Assembly: GCA_949987705.1 (NCBI GenBank)
Contig: OX465281.1
Coordinates: 6,240,001-6,304,000 of the forward strand
Reading direction: 5' to 3'
Origin: Thereva unica
Taxonomy: Eukaryota; Arthropoda; Insecta; Diptera; Therevidae
Length of the DNA stretch: 64,000 nucleotides
Part shown: positions 54,500-64,000 of the stretch, piece by piece
Layout: the number at the start of each line of letters is the position of its first letter
How positions within the stretch are numbered: position 1 is the stretch's first letter
Program-made: the position numbers and the translations under genes
The notes under the pieces: model-generated
Database searches by the model: none
What the model was told of the DNA's origin: nothing
The model's input: only the letters and a program-made list of their open reading frames with translations

Positions 54500-56280
54500 C
54501 ATCAAGTCCGGTGTAACTACTGAATGCTCTATAGAAAGACCCTGGCGCCTTTTTGGGCTAGGGCGAAGTGTCTACTCTGCTAGTCAATGCTAAAGTGTTT
54601 AAGGAATTCGTGTATGGCTTTATAAGCTTTGATTTCACTGTACATAAACTAGCGCCATTTAGAGCTTCTTGACTGCCCGATATTATAATACATACTGCTA
54701 GTCGACATCAAGGTTCATAACCACCAGCACCTCGTTTTCTTGTTCCTACAATTTTAGAGCCATCGGTGTACGACATTTTCGATACTGTTTGATACACCAT
54801 ATTCAAATCATTGTTCGACGAGTTTTAGTTACAATAAACATTTTTTTAATCCATTATAAAGACGTTTCAATAAGTTCACAAATTATTTTCCTTCCAATAA
54901 ATTACCACAAATTTCATTGATTAAACAAAAAATAAATTAATCATTTATCATTTCACGAATGTCATATCATTCCTTAGCGCTTATTTCCAATATGGTCGCA
55001 AGCATCCTATTTTTTTATTACTTCTTGAATTGGCTGTAAAATTATTTATTACACCTTTAACAGCGGTAATAAAAAATTTTATGACGGGGGGCTTTAAATC
55101 TTTCGCTAGGCAAAAAAACACGCCTTAATTAAACGCGAATGCATTTCTGCACATAAAAGCTGCAAAACGGCCTTATTTTGTGTGTAATAAGCAGTTTTTT
55201 TTATAATATTGTTTGCGCCTAAAGAAATTTTTATTTATGATAAGCCAGCGTTGAGTGACTATTTATGGAAGAGCATAAAAGCAGCATAAATCAATCCGTA
55301 ACACTCGGGAACACTTATCCCGCCAGCAGACGATAATACATAAACAAAATTCCTAGATTATTCTTGGAGCGATGTTCGCGCTTTGCCATCACAGAAATCC
55401 ACCCCCATTGATATGCAATTCCAATATATGTAAATTTATTGGGCTAGAAACGTCGGGGAGATGTATCCAAAGATTTATCCAGAAAGATTCCACACAAGAC
55501 TGTGTATGTGTGTGTGTATATAGCTGCGATCGCAACACTTATTGTAAACACTAGAATTCGTGGAATTTCTCTGCGTAGCGCCAGTTGTTCTCTCCCCAAC
55601 GGGGAGCACGTGCCTGGCTGCTTTCAATATATATAGAGAGGAAAAATTCTCCCATCAATCAAGCCGACGTCAAATTCCTTTGTGCTCCAGTGGATATCTA
55701 AAGTTATTAGGTAAGCGAATCTTGGTGATATCCAAAGTGTTTTTATTTTTTCCCGGTAGGTGGAGCCCGAAAAATACCAGCACCAAACCATCGGAACGTG
55801 ACTCCAATAGCTTCGATGATGGAAAAAAACTCTCAGTCTTATCAATTTCGTTCCAGTAGAACGAGTTCTTTGATAAAAATCCTATCTCTAGGTAAATATT
55901 TATAAATTTATAATCCCACCAAGGAGACACCTCATATCCACCCAAATCCAGCACGGAATCAGCAATTCATAACTTTTCAATAATGCGTCGTACCCCCGCG
56001 ATTGGACAACCCCACCCCTCCGCGTGTACTTCGAGTTAAATCTAAATTTACAACCGGCAGCCTTATCAGGTAACAAGATTACTGCTTTATCTATCAATAG
56101 GTAAACAGCTGATATCGTCGCGTATCTTTATTGTTAACGGGATGTGATTTGAGGCTATTTCGCATTTCCGTTTTTTTCGTCGTTGTTAAAAGTCTCAAAG
56201 TTTGAACTTTTATTCCGCCATTTTATCTAGACCTTTTCTTTATCTGAACACCTTGGAACTAAGCGGAAGTTTGGACAAAT
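54500..56280. other. No recognised gene
   Basis: AT-rich. A GT run at about 55,503-55,518. Short open frames at 55,560-55,960 on both strands overlap each other and have no motif. Confidence 0.4.
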
Positions 56281-56309
56281 GATTGTGCAAGTTTTTTTTG
56301 CATTGAGAG

Positions 56310-56490
56310 TTGCATTTCATGCTTTCGATATGTGAAGGACTAAGTATAGACCCAACAAAAACGATCTTCGTGCCCTACACTAAACGAAGGAAGCTAAACC
56401 TTGAAACTCCTGTACTGAGTCAGGAAACGATTGACTTTACAGAAGAGGTCCAACACTTAGTGATCACTTTAGACCCAACTGGTACGCCTC
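56310..56490 (+). pseudogene. LOA/R1-like retrotransposon RT fragment
   Basis: The frame reads CEGLSIDPTKTIFVPYTKRR, KLNLETPVL, then IDFTEEVQHLVITLDP. In LOA/R1-type RTs the segment after the YADD box reads CxxxGLSVNPxKT, then a run of basic residues, then EVKYLGVxLD. All three are recognisable. The catalytic box should lie just upstream but is not there. The frame stays open to 56,639 with a serine/leucine-rich end that is not part of the family. Confidence 0.8.
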
Positions 56491-56694
56491 CTCCAATGCA
56501 GTCAGAGTCTTCAGAGTTTAATGCGAAAAATTTGGAGTTTAAGACTCACCTACGCCGCTTTGGTCTGCTGGCCAAAGATCCAAAAGAAGAAAAACCAAAG
56601 TATTCGTCTCTTCTTCTTCTTTTAGTATTGGGTCCATAAGCATTGATTAGCCGCGTATTGTGCTACTCTCCTATAATTCATATTTGTAGACTGG

Positions 56695-57055
56695 TTGAAT
56701 TTAGATAAGGCGAGTTGAGCTAGGTTAAGTTAAGAGAAGATAAAAGTTGATTTGAGAGTTGAACTAAGGATCGAGCTAAGTTGAGTTTAAAGTCGGTTTA
56801 AGAGTTGAGTTAAAAATTAGGTGTACAATTGATCTAAAGGCTGAGTTAAAAGTTGAGTTAACACTTAAATGGAGCTTATACAAGTAATGTTAAGTTAAAT
56901 TGAGCAAAGAGTTGGGTTAAAAGTTGAGTTAAGAGTTTAGTTTAGTTGCGTAGAGTTTAGAGATTAGGTAAATGTTCAGTTAAAAATTGAGTTCAGTGGA
57001 TTTTAGTCGATTTTTAAGAGTTCGGTTAAGAATTGAGTTAAGAGTTTCATCAGGA
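56695..57055. repeat. Degenerate minisatellite, GAGTTAAAAGTTGA unit
   Basis: About twenty irregular variants of AGAGTTGAGTTAA, 12-18 bp apart. No coding content. Confidence 0.75.
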
Positions 57056-57479
57056 CCATGATCCTGGATGAAATATTCCGAACGATGGAGATCTGTGCCT
57101 AGTTTGGCCAACTCCAACAATTTCTCCCTGTGTTTCTTCGGGCCTAGTAGCTCTGATAAGGCAACTCGCCGGGATAATCGGTTAATAACAGAATACCAAA
57201 GTTCCACTTAGGTCCGGCCTTCACCTACCGGACGGTGTACTTGCTGGTTCGTTGAGTAGTCTGAAACTGCCGGCGTCTCAGACGCAGTCTTTGTTGTAAG
57301 GTTAGCGGGATTCACTTGTTTTAGAAAGCATAACACTCCTACGAGATTGTCTCCTGCTAACCGCAGCCTCTTTAAAAAAAATTAACTAACACAACATCCA
57401 AGAGTTCAGGCTGCCTCCTCTTCATGTATTCTCTCTAAGCCTTTTAATATATAATTTCCCGGGTGTGGTATTAAGTCCT

Positions 57480-57790
57480 TCAAGGTCACTCTATGAAGGA
57501 TCAGATCTTCCTGACTCTGTTTCAAAGCCTTCCGGGATAGCTTCGCGCTGGCCATATTCCGAGGTTCTTTAGAGAGGTTACCAGCAGAGTGGAGCAGATA
57601 TACAGACTATTATATCGCTGGTACTGTACTTAATTGGAGCTCTCGATTCTACGGAACAGCTCCCAAAACAGAGGGGCACTTGCTGTGCAATTGTGAGGCT
57701 ACAGCGAGGAGGAGATTAAGCCTCGTCCATCGGGGTTTCCGGGGTTTAGGTTATATCAAAATGGTTAACCTGGAAGGTTTTTTTTAAACG
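57480..57790 (+). pseudogene. LOA/R1-like retrotransposon C-terminal fragment
   Basis: At about 57,667-57,760 one frame reads PKTEGHLLCNCEATARRRLS, then LVHRGFRGL. It matches ETxEHLLCxCPALxRRRL of R1/LOA-type C-termini, equivalent to the minus-strand piece at 36.9 kb but from another lineage (RRRL against TTIRHR). Upstream bases show only broken frames. Confidence 0.65.
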
Positions 57791-57859
57791 ACAAGGCTGG
57801 CACAAAAGAAAATAAATCTCGTAACATTACCAGAGAATTGTTGAAATGTAGTAGAGGCT

Positions 57860-58031
57860 GCGCCATATCAAAAGGAAAATGAGTGCACATGTAAGGAACT
57901 GACAATCCCATAAACATTAAGACTGCATGAATGGATTAAACACACCCCTTCGAAATTGAGCGACTACACTTTCCCTGAGCATATGACGAAGGCAAGAAAC
58001 AGCTTTTTGAGTTTCCCTTTTGTTTTGTCGC
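57860..58031. mobile_element. MITE with GCGCCATA ends, copy 2 (decayed)
   Basis: Left GCGCCATATCAAAAGGAAAA, right GAGTTTCCCTTTTGTTTTGT with CGC. Weaker than the copies at 24.8 and 61.8 kb but same spacing (about 172 bp). Confidence 0.6.
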
Positions 58032-58039
58032 TGCCTCTC

Positions 58040-59890
58040 GAAGGGATATTAGAGTTCTGGTTGGAATATCTCATTTTAAGTGGAAACAAATGAAGTAGAT
58101 GGCTGCAAGTATGTTTTGTGTGTCATAGCCTTTTATTTTTACGATAAATGAACTTTAGAGAGAGAGAATTTAATTGAGACTTTCGAAATAAGTTTCCTTA
58201 ATGACTCTGTAGCTGTATTTCATAGAACAAATCCTTTTCTTAAAACAACCCATCTCGGCAACTAAACGGTCTTAAAACTAATCAAGAATAATTGAAATTA
58301 AGAAAACGAGCATCTGTTCAATTTCAAAAATTAAATAAATGGAGAGGGGGAAAAAAACTTTCAATAAAAGCAAAACTTTTCCATTAAAGAAAAGTTAATC
58401 CCTTTCGCTAGAAGAACAACAACAGCAACAAAAACAATGCTCTCTCCTTTTTCCACATTGAAACTTCTGCAGTTCTGCCATTAAACACGTGTCCTAGAAA
58501 CCAACCTGCCATTCGGTGGAACAACTTCATTAGTGGGCAAACTTCTTCCACTCGGATAAATTTTGCTTCCAGCATCTGGAATTAGGTTAAGTCCGGGGCA
58601 AATTATTCCTAGAAATTTGCCGCCATGTCCTTCCACCATGAAAAACGTCCACAAAAGCAAAATTGAATACCAAAAAATCGCCTTCGCCTTGTTTTCTCGG
58701 AAATATCTCTTCCGCCGATAGACTCGGGCGCGCCCGCCCTGTTCGCAGTCCTTCAAGACATTGTTCGCAATCCTTTTAGTGTTCCTCCATCGTCCCCCCC
58801 TCCACTATTAAGTATCGCCTTAAAATTGTGCAAATTGACAATAATAAAATCTCTGGCAATTTTCTCCGTTTTAATCAAAATCAGGACTTCTCTTCCTTCT
58901 CCCTTGCTCTAGCCGTGCCCCCCGCCCCCACCCAAGGATATTGTTGTGAAACTTTAATTCGATTTCCATGGAGGGATTTCTGTGCAAGGGAAAGTACTCA
59001 ACTTGAGGGACGACATCGATTTTGCAGAAGACCCAACAGGACCCTTTTCCAAATGAGATTTCCACCTGCATATTTTTTTCTGCCTTGTGCTGCGGATAAA
59101 ATGGACGCCTGCCTGCCTTCATTCTTGTCAATTCGTCATACAAATACAGGATATTAATGATTGTATGTCCTTGATCCCGACAACTGGGTTTGAAATTCGA
59201 ACGGGTAAAGGACCCAAGTTAACAGTGCTGAGGGATGCCCTCGAAGCCAGAGTTTAAGGGGTTGAATGAAGCTCAATTGCTTTTGGGGTTTGTTAATTAA
59301 AAGATTTGTGATAAACCTCCATCTCCGACCCGCAAAATTTTGCCTTCTTCGAGCAGTTTTGGCGTGAAATTGATTTATCGAAGGTGTACCCTAAACCAAA
59401 AAAATCTTTAAGGATTTTTTATGCACGAGGGGTTTTATTGTAATAAAGAGTCTATTCGGTTCTTGTACCTTCTGCACCAGGAGCGAACCTACCAGCGCCG
59501 TTTCACTTATGGATTTCATAAATTTCCTTTACTTTAGGCGTCAATACTTCTTGATTGCCTCCTTCTTTCATATCCGCAACCTTTAAGCACACGAATGCTA
59601 TTATTAAAGATGTCGGATCCGGACCAGCTAGAAAATTCTGAATGCGTCATGAAAACTTTGCACTGTTCTGCTTGTAGTATACCATATGAATGGCCACCCT
59701 TGCACTTCTAGGCCAGATCACAGCAGCATATGTGTGGAAGTTTTGTCCCGCTCCATCCAGCCTCTACATTCTGCCTTCTGAGACAGTCCTAGGCTGTGGA
59801 GGTGTTACTCTACCTCTCATGGCTAGTTAGATATCTCTCCAACTGCTTTAAGTGCGTCCGTCGTTCCATATGAAGATGCACAACGGCGTC
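58040..59890. other. No recognised gene
   Basis: Mixed composition; open frames at 58,481-59,157 on both strands overlap and carry no motif I know. Confidence 0.4.
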
Positions 59891-59892
59891 AA

Positions 59893-61735
59893 TCCACTTT
59901 TTCTTTCAATCCCTCTCCTATCTCGATCTCTCTCTCTCCCTCTCCCCTCTCGATCTCTCTCTCCCTCTCCCCTCTCTCGATCTCTCTCCCTCTCCTCTAT
60001 CGATCTCTCTCCCTCTCTCTCTCATTCCCTCTCTCACTCTCTCTCTCACTCTCTCTCTCTCACTCTCTCTCTCACTCTCTCTCTCACTCTCTCTCACTCT
60101 CTTTCATCTCTCTCTCGATCTTTCTCACTTTCTCTCTCTGTCGATCTTTCTCACTCTCTTTCTGCCAATGTCTCACTCTCTTTCTCCCGATGTCTCACTC
60201 TCTTTCTCCCGATGTCTCACTCTCTTTCTCTCAATGTCTCACTTTCTTTCTCCCGATGTCTCACTCTCTCTTGCTTTGTCTTTCCCTTGTTCTCTATCTA
60301 ATTCACTCTCTATTTCTAGCTCTATATCTCTCCCTCCTTCTTTCTATATCTCTTTTTTCCTTCTCTCTATCTCTGTCTTTCTCGTTCTCTCGATCAATCT
60401 TACTCTCTCTCTCTCTCGGTCTGTCTTTCCCGTTCTCTCCACCTAACTAGCTCTCTCTTCTTCTCGTTCTCTATATCCCTCACACTCTTTTTTGTTCTCT
60501 CTATCTCTCACTCTACCTCTCTTTCTCGTTCTCTTTATCTTTCTAACTCTTCTTCGTCCTCCTTCTCGTTCTCTCTTCTCGTTCTGTATGTTTCGCGTTC
60601 TCTTTATCGTTCTTCCAATCGCTCTCTCGAGCTCTCTTACTCTCTCTTACTCTCCCAATCTTTCTCACTCTTTTTCACTCTCCCTCTGTCGATCTTTCTT
60701 ACTTTTCCTCTTTGTCTCTCTCAATCTCGCTCTCTTTTTTGTTCTCTCTATCTCTTCTTCTTTTTTTTCTTTGATCCGTTAGCTGGCGGTCCGAGCGGGA
60801 CGTCCCCGCAACGGATACGCTGCTGTCGGTGCCGCTCTTCGGTTTCCCGATTCTGGTCAATTCGGCAGATCGACTACCCCCCTCCTTTCACACTCTGGAC
60901 TTGGGACCAGACGACGGCAGAGTTCGATCTCTTTCTAGTTCTCTATCTCTCTCACTCTCGTTCTCTCTATCTTTCTTCCTAGTTTTCTTCATCTATCGCA
61001 CTCTCATTATCTCTATCTCTCTCTTTTTTTTGTTCTCTCGATCTCTCACTCTTTCCCGTTTTCCTTCTCCCCTAGTTGGTTTCTCGTTCTCTGTACTTCT
61101 CACTCTCTTTTTCTTTCTCGCTCTCTTTATCTCTCATTTTCTTTCTTTCTAGTTTTCTCTATCTCTCATTCTCTATTCGTTATCTCTATCTCTCATTCTC
61201 TATTCGTTATCTCTATATCTCACTCTCTCTCGTTCTTAATCGCTTACTCTATTTCTCCCCTCTTTCTCTTTCTCATTCTCTTTCCCCTTCTTTTTCTCTT
61301 TCTCCTTCTTTCTGTTTCTCCTGCTCTCTATTTCTCACTCTTTCTTACCCTTTCTCTCTTTCTTTTTCTCGCGCTCTCTCATCGTCTTTCTGATATTCTC
61401 TCTTTCTATTCCTCTCTCACTTTTACTCTTGCTTTCTCTCGTGGTTTCTCTTGCAATCTTTCCTTCTATCTTTCGCTTTACCTCCCCCTTTCTCGTTTAA
61501 CTACTTTTTTGCTGTCTTGTATCCTCCCCCACCCATATCCCCCATCTCTTCCTCTTTCATCCTCGGCTCTTTCTCGCTCTCTAAACTGTGATGGTGTCTG
61601 TGAGACTCAACTTACTCTATTCTCCCTTTCTCTTTTCTAAGTTCTCTTTCTGTTTGTTTCTTTTGCGTTTTGCTGTATCTCTCTCTATCTCTCTCTATAG
61701 CTCACCTTCTCAGTTAAGTTTCCCATTCTCTTTAT
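59893..61735. repeat. Pyrimidine (CT-rich) tract, 1.8 kb
   Basis: Nearly pure C/T on this strand, built from TCTC, CACTCTCT and TCGATCTCTC units; a CCCGATGTCTCACTCTCTTT unit repeats at 60,165-60,260. Serine/leucine-rich open frames here are by-products. It is interrupted at 60,768-60,932 by a dispersed repeat. Confidence 0.95.
60768..60932 (+). repeat. Dispersed repeat, copy B, inside the pyrimidine tract
   Basis: TTTGATCCGTTAGCTGGCGG, CGGTCCGAGCGGGACGT, CCGCAACGGATACGCTGCTG, and GACCAGACGACGGCAGAGTT match copy A at 52.7 kb in order. Since pyrimidine sequence continues on both sides, this is an insertion into the tract or the seed from which the tract expanded. Confidence 0.8.
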
Positions 61736-61770
61736 TTTGGATAACCTTGTATCATTAATTTATAGACCAC

Positions 61771-61941
61771 GCGCCATAAAAAAGGGAAATGAGCGCGCAT
61801 GTGGAATTGTGATTGCGAATATAAGTGAGGGCCAGTTATTTGCGTTTTTAAACCATCAGGTGTCGTTCCTCGCTTGTGGGGACTTGATACTCTCACTGCG
61901 CATGGAAACAGCGATTTTAAGATTCCCTTCTTTTATGGCGC
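61771..61941. mobile_element. MITE with GCGCCATAAAA ends, copy 3
   Basis: Left GCGCCATAAAAAAGGGAAAT and right GATTCCCTTCTTTTATGGCGC are inverted over about 20 bases. Interior blocks AATTGTGATTG and GGAAACAGCGATTTTAAGAT match copy 1 at 24.8 kb. About 171 bp. Confidence 0.85.
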
Positions 61942-61944
61942 GGA

Positions 61945-64000
61945 GTCTAATCGATTCCAAAATGTATCACTGAAGTCAAACAGCGGTTGTTTCGGCGCTG
62001 GTCTGATTTCCAAAAGCGGTGTTATGATAGCATTTGCAGGGTCGACGCCATGATGAGTGATCTACCTATTCCCTTCTCTGCTATATTTTTAAACCCTCTT
62101 CCTCTTTAATGACAAGCACCAACTCGATTTTAAATATTAAAGGCACGGCAACTACACATAAGCAGCCCAAAATTCTACTTCGACAGTTTGCAGTACTCTC
62201 AATATTTTTCATGTCCCACACACTCACATTTGTTGTCCCCAAATATTTGAATGTAGCAAAGCACAAGTCCATAATTGCAATCTACCAGCTCTTGTCCCTC
62301 CTTATCGTCGCCCAAGCTAACAACTTTTAATTCATGCATATTCAAGACAGCCCGGTCCTTTGTTGCTAGAAGCAGGATTGTCCTGTCCCCAATTTGAGCC
62401 TCAATTTCGTGTTCCTTGTTACCTATTCCAAGGGTCCCCAGCAGCCCCAATTGTGCCCAGGATGCGGGCACCTAAGATCAAAATCAACAGAGATGTCCGA
62501 ACTTAACTGCCGCATTCAGGATGAGCCGCAATCATAAAACCGACCCACCGGGGGCGACCATGGGTACGTGTGCTAACTCCGAGATTCCGTCCTGGAAGTG
62601 CACGACTATTTCGTCGGACATTCGGACTGTGTGCGGCCGTAGGTCCTGTCCCAGCAGCGATGAATTCCGTTCGTTATGAGCCTTCCTGGCGGAATGTCGA
62701 TTGCATATTAATTGCCTGCTTGGAAGACAAAACCCCGCTTCGAATGACCAACTCCGGAGTCGCTTTTGCGGAGCTCTTGTCTTGTCTTGTCGTCGTCGTC
62801 ATTCCAAGTCCTCAAGTTTCGATCGATTTCTCGGAGCGGCCTCTGTGTATACAGGCAGTCATCAGTTCCAGCAGCAGCGAAGACAGCAGAAACCGTTTGT
62901 TAACATAACAATCCTCGAGCCTCGGCATTGTGCATGTAATCGGAAAAGGCTTTAAAAATATCTTCGCCAGATTTTATCGCCATTGTAGCCTCATTTCAAT
63001 ATGGACACTGCGAGACAAAAGTTACTGGCTTTGTTTACTCGAGTCGGGCTCTGTTTACAGAGCGCGCTGTCGGCGGCGCGGCACACAATAGCAGGCGAAC
63101 TTTTTGCACAGCTCGTGCGCTCGTGTAACTACTTGTGAATTGTGTTTACCAAGAACAATCGAGCCGGGTTTATTTTGAGAGGCAACAGCCATCCGCAGTC
63201 GGGCAATCCGAATCGAAGTTCCTAGTGTAAACTTGCAGGTCCAAGACTTTCCCGGAGACACCCAGACTGTGTAAACATCTTTCGTGTTCTGGTCTAATTA
63301 GGCCGAAATGCAGCGGGCATGAAGTACTTTCGCTTGAAAAAAGATGGCGTTGCGGCGGAATGTGCATCGTGTGCGAGTCGAGGTGCACAAGAGTTCAACG
63401 ATATACGTCTGACCCATCACCAATGGTGCACGTCGTCGTCGTAATGTTGCAGTCTGGCTCATGCCTTTTATGGCATTTATTGAGAGCTCAGTGCAAAGAG
63501 AGTTTCCGATGGTGGTGGTGGTGGGACCACTTTAGGTGGAAAGCATTCACGTGATGAATGGCTTCGGTGGTGCTTTCTTTCATGTGCAGCATGAACTCCG
63601 CCGCTGCTGCTCTAGACTTGAGATTGTTGAGTGCTTCCTGCTTATCAGTCTGAATTGGCAGCGCGATACTGGCGCACGGAATGTCGATGACAGGGAACGC
63701 GATAATGGCATGAAACCTTGTGCTGTGGCACAAATTCTTGATGGCTGATGATAGCCCATTTATGATCCTTGAGATTTTTCAGGTTGGCTGAGAAACTGGT
63801 GGATTATGTGGTTGAGCAAGTGATTTACTGGTGGTGGGAGGGTGGCGATTGCTGGATAGGATGACATGCAACATCAAAAGAAGACTGGAAAACTTTTCTT
63901 CAGTGTGGTAATCACGAGACTGGATGGAAATGTGTCTTGATTTATTGAGCTAGATTCGGTAGTTTCATTTCTAACATGAAATCAATCATTAATTGTGGAA
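61945..64000. other. No certain gene; unassigned 91-codon minus frame inside
   Basis: No repeat family of this window is present. The minus-strand frame 62,199-62,471 (MPASWAQLGLLGTLGIGNKE to ECVGHEKY) has balanced composition and could be a protein remnant; three stops follow in phase. I do not recognise it. The rest, including CpG-richer sequence at 62,560-63,730, has overlapping frames on both strands without motifs. Confidence 0.3.

Noticed and set aside
59852..61393. Several serine/leucine-rich open frames of about 100-150 codons
   Set aside because: They are read out of the CT tract; composition alone removes stops.

Overview
The window looks like intergenic or intronic DNA from a large, repeat-rich insect genome. 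The pointers are insect-type non-LTR retrotransposon relics (R1/LOA-like, RTE-like and CR1/L2-like), mariner transposase relics with NKQNCRI and SDEAQF motifs, Helitrons, and short elements whose heads read like insect 5S rRNA or tRNA. I cannot name the species; lower Diptera is a guess. I found no complete host gene, no intact tRNA or rRNA gene, no CRISPR array and no bacterial-type operon.

Layout. 1-12 kb: an open RTE-like reverse-transcriptase tail, a CR1/L2-like relic, a broken RTE-like palm domain, an R1-type C-terminus followed by an LOA-type RT/RNase H relic, a 5S-derived SINE and a perfect 47-bp-arm foldback. 13-22 kb: a mariner relic, a 128-bp-period repeat family, two palindromic MITEs, a second 5S-like head beside an RNase H relic, a non-autonomous Helitron (18.7-20.4 kb), a second mariner relic and a 582-bp palindromic terminal-inverted-repeat element. 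22-33 kb: mostly unrecognised sequence with tRNA-like heads, MITEs and two LOA-like relics. 33.1-34.4 kb: a 1-kb TGGTC-type satellite, a near-perfect palindrome, three stem-loops and a short CCTAA run. 35.1 kb: the best candidate host exon, 64 nt with branch point, acceptor and donor. 36-43 kb: another LOA-like tail, five copies of the 128-bp repeat, and a 3-kb minisatellite locus with a 924-bp tandem duplication. 44.8-46.9 kb: a second Helitron. 47-64 kb: long unrecognised stretches, a third 5S SINE, further LOA-like fragments, and a 1.8-kb pyrimidine tract interrupted by a dispersed repeat.

Nearly everything recognisable is mobile-element debris, and almost all coding relics carry stops, frameshifts or lost catalytic residues. 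The items I would follow up first are the 5S-derived SINE family, the matched pair of Helitrons with internal 118-bp arrays, the minisatellite whose 45-bp and 35-bp units keep frames open while cycling phase, the isolated exon at 35.1 kb, and the structured block next to the TGGTC array.
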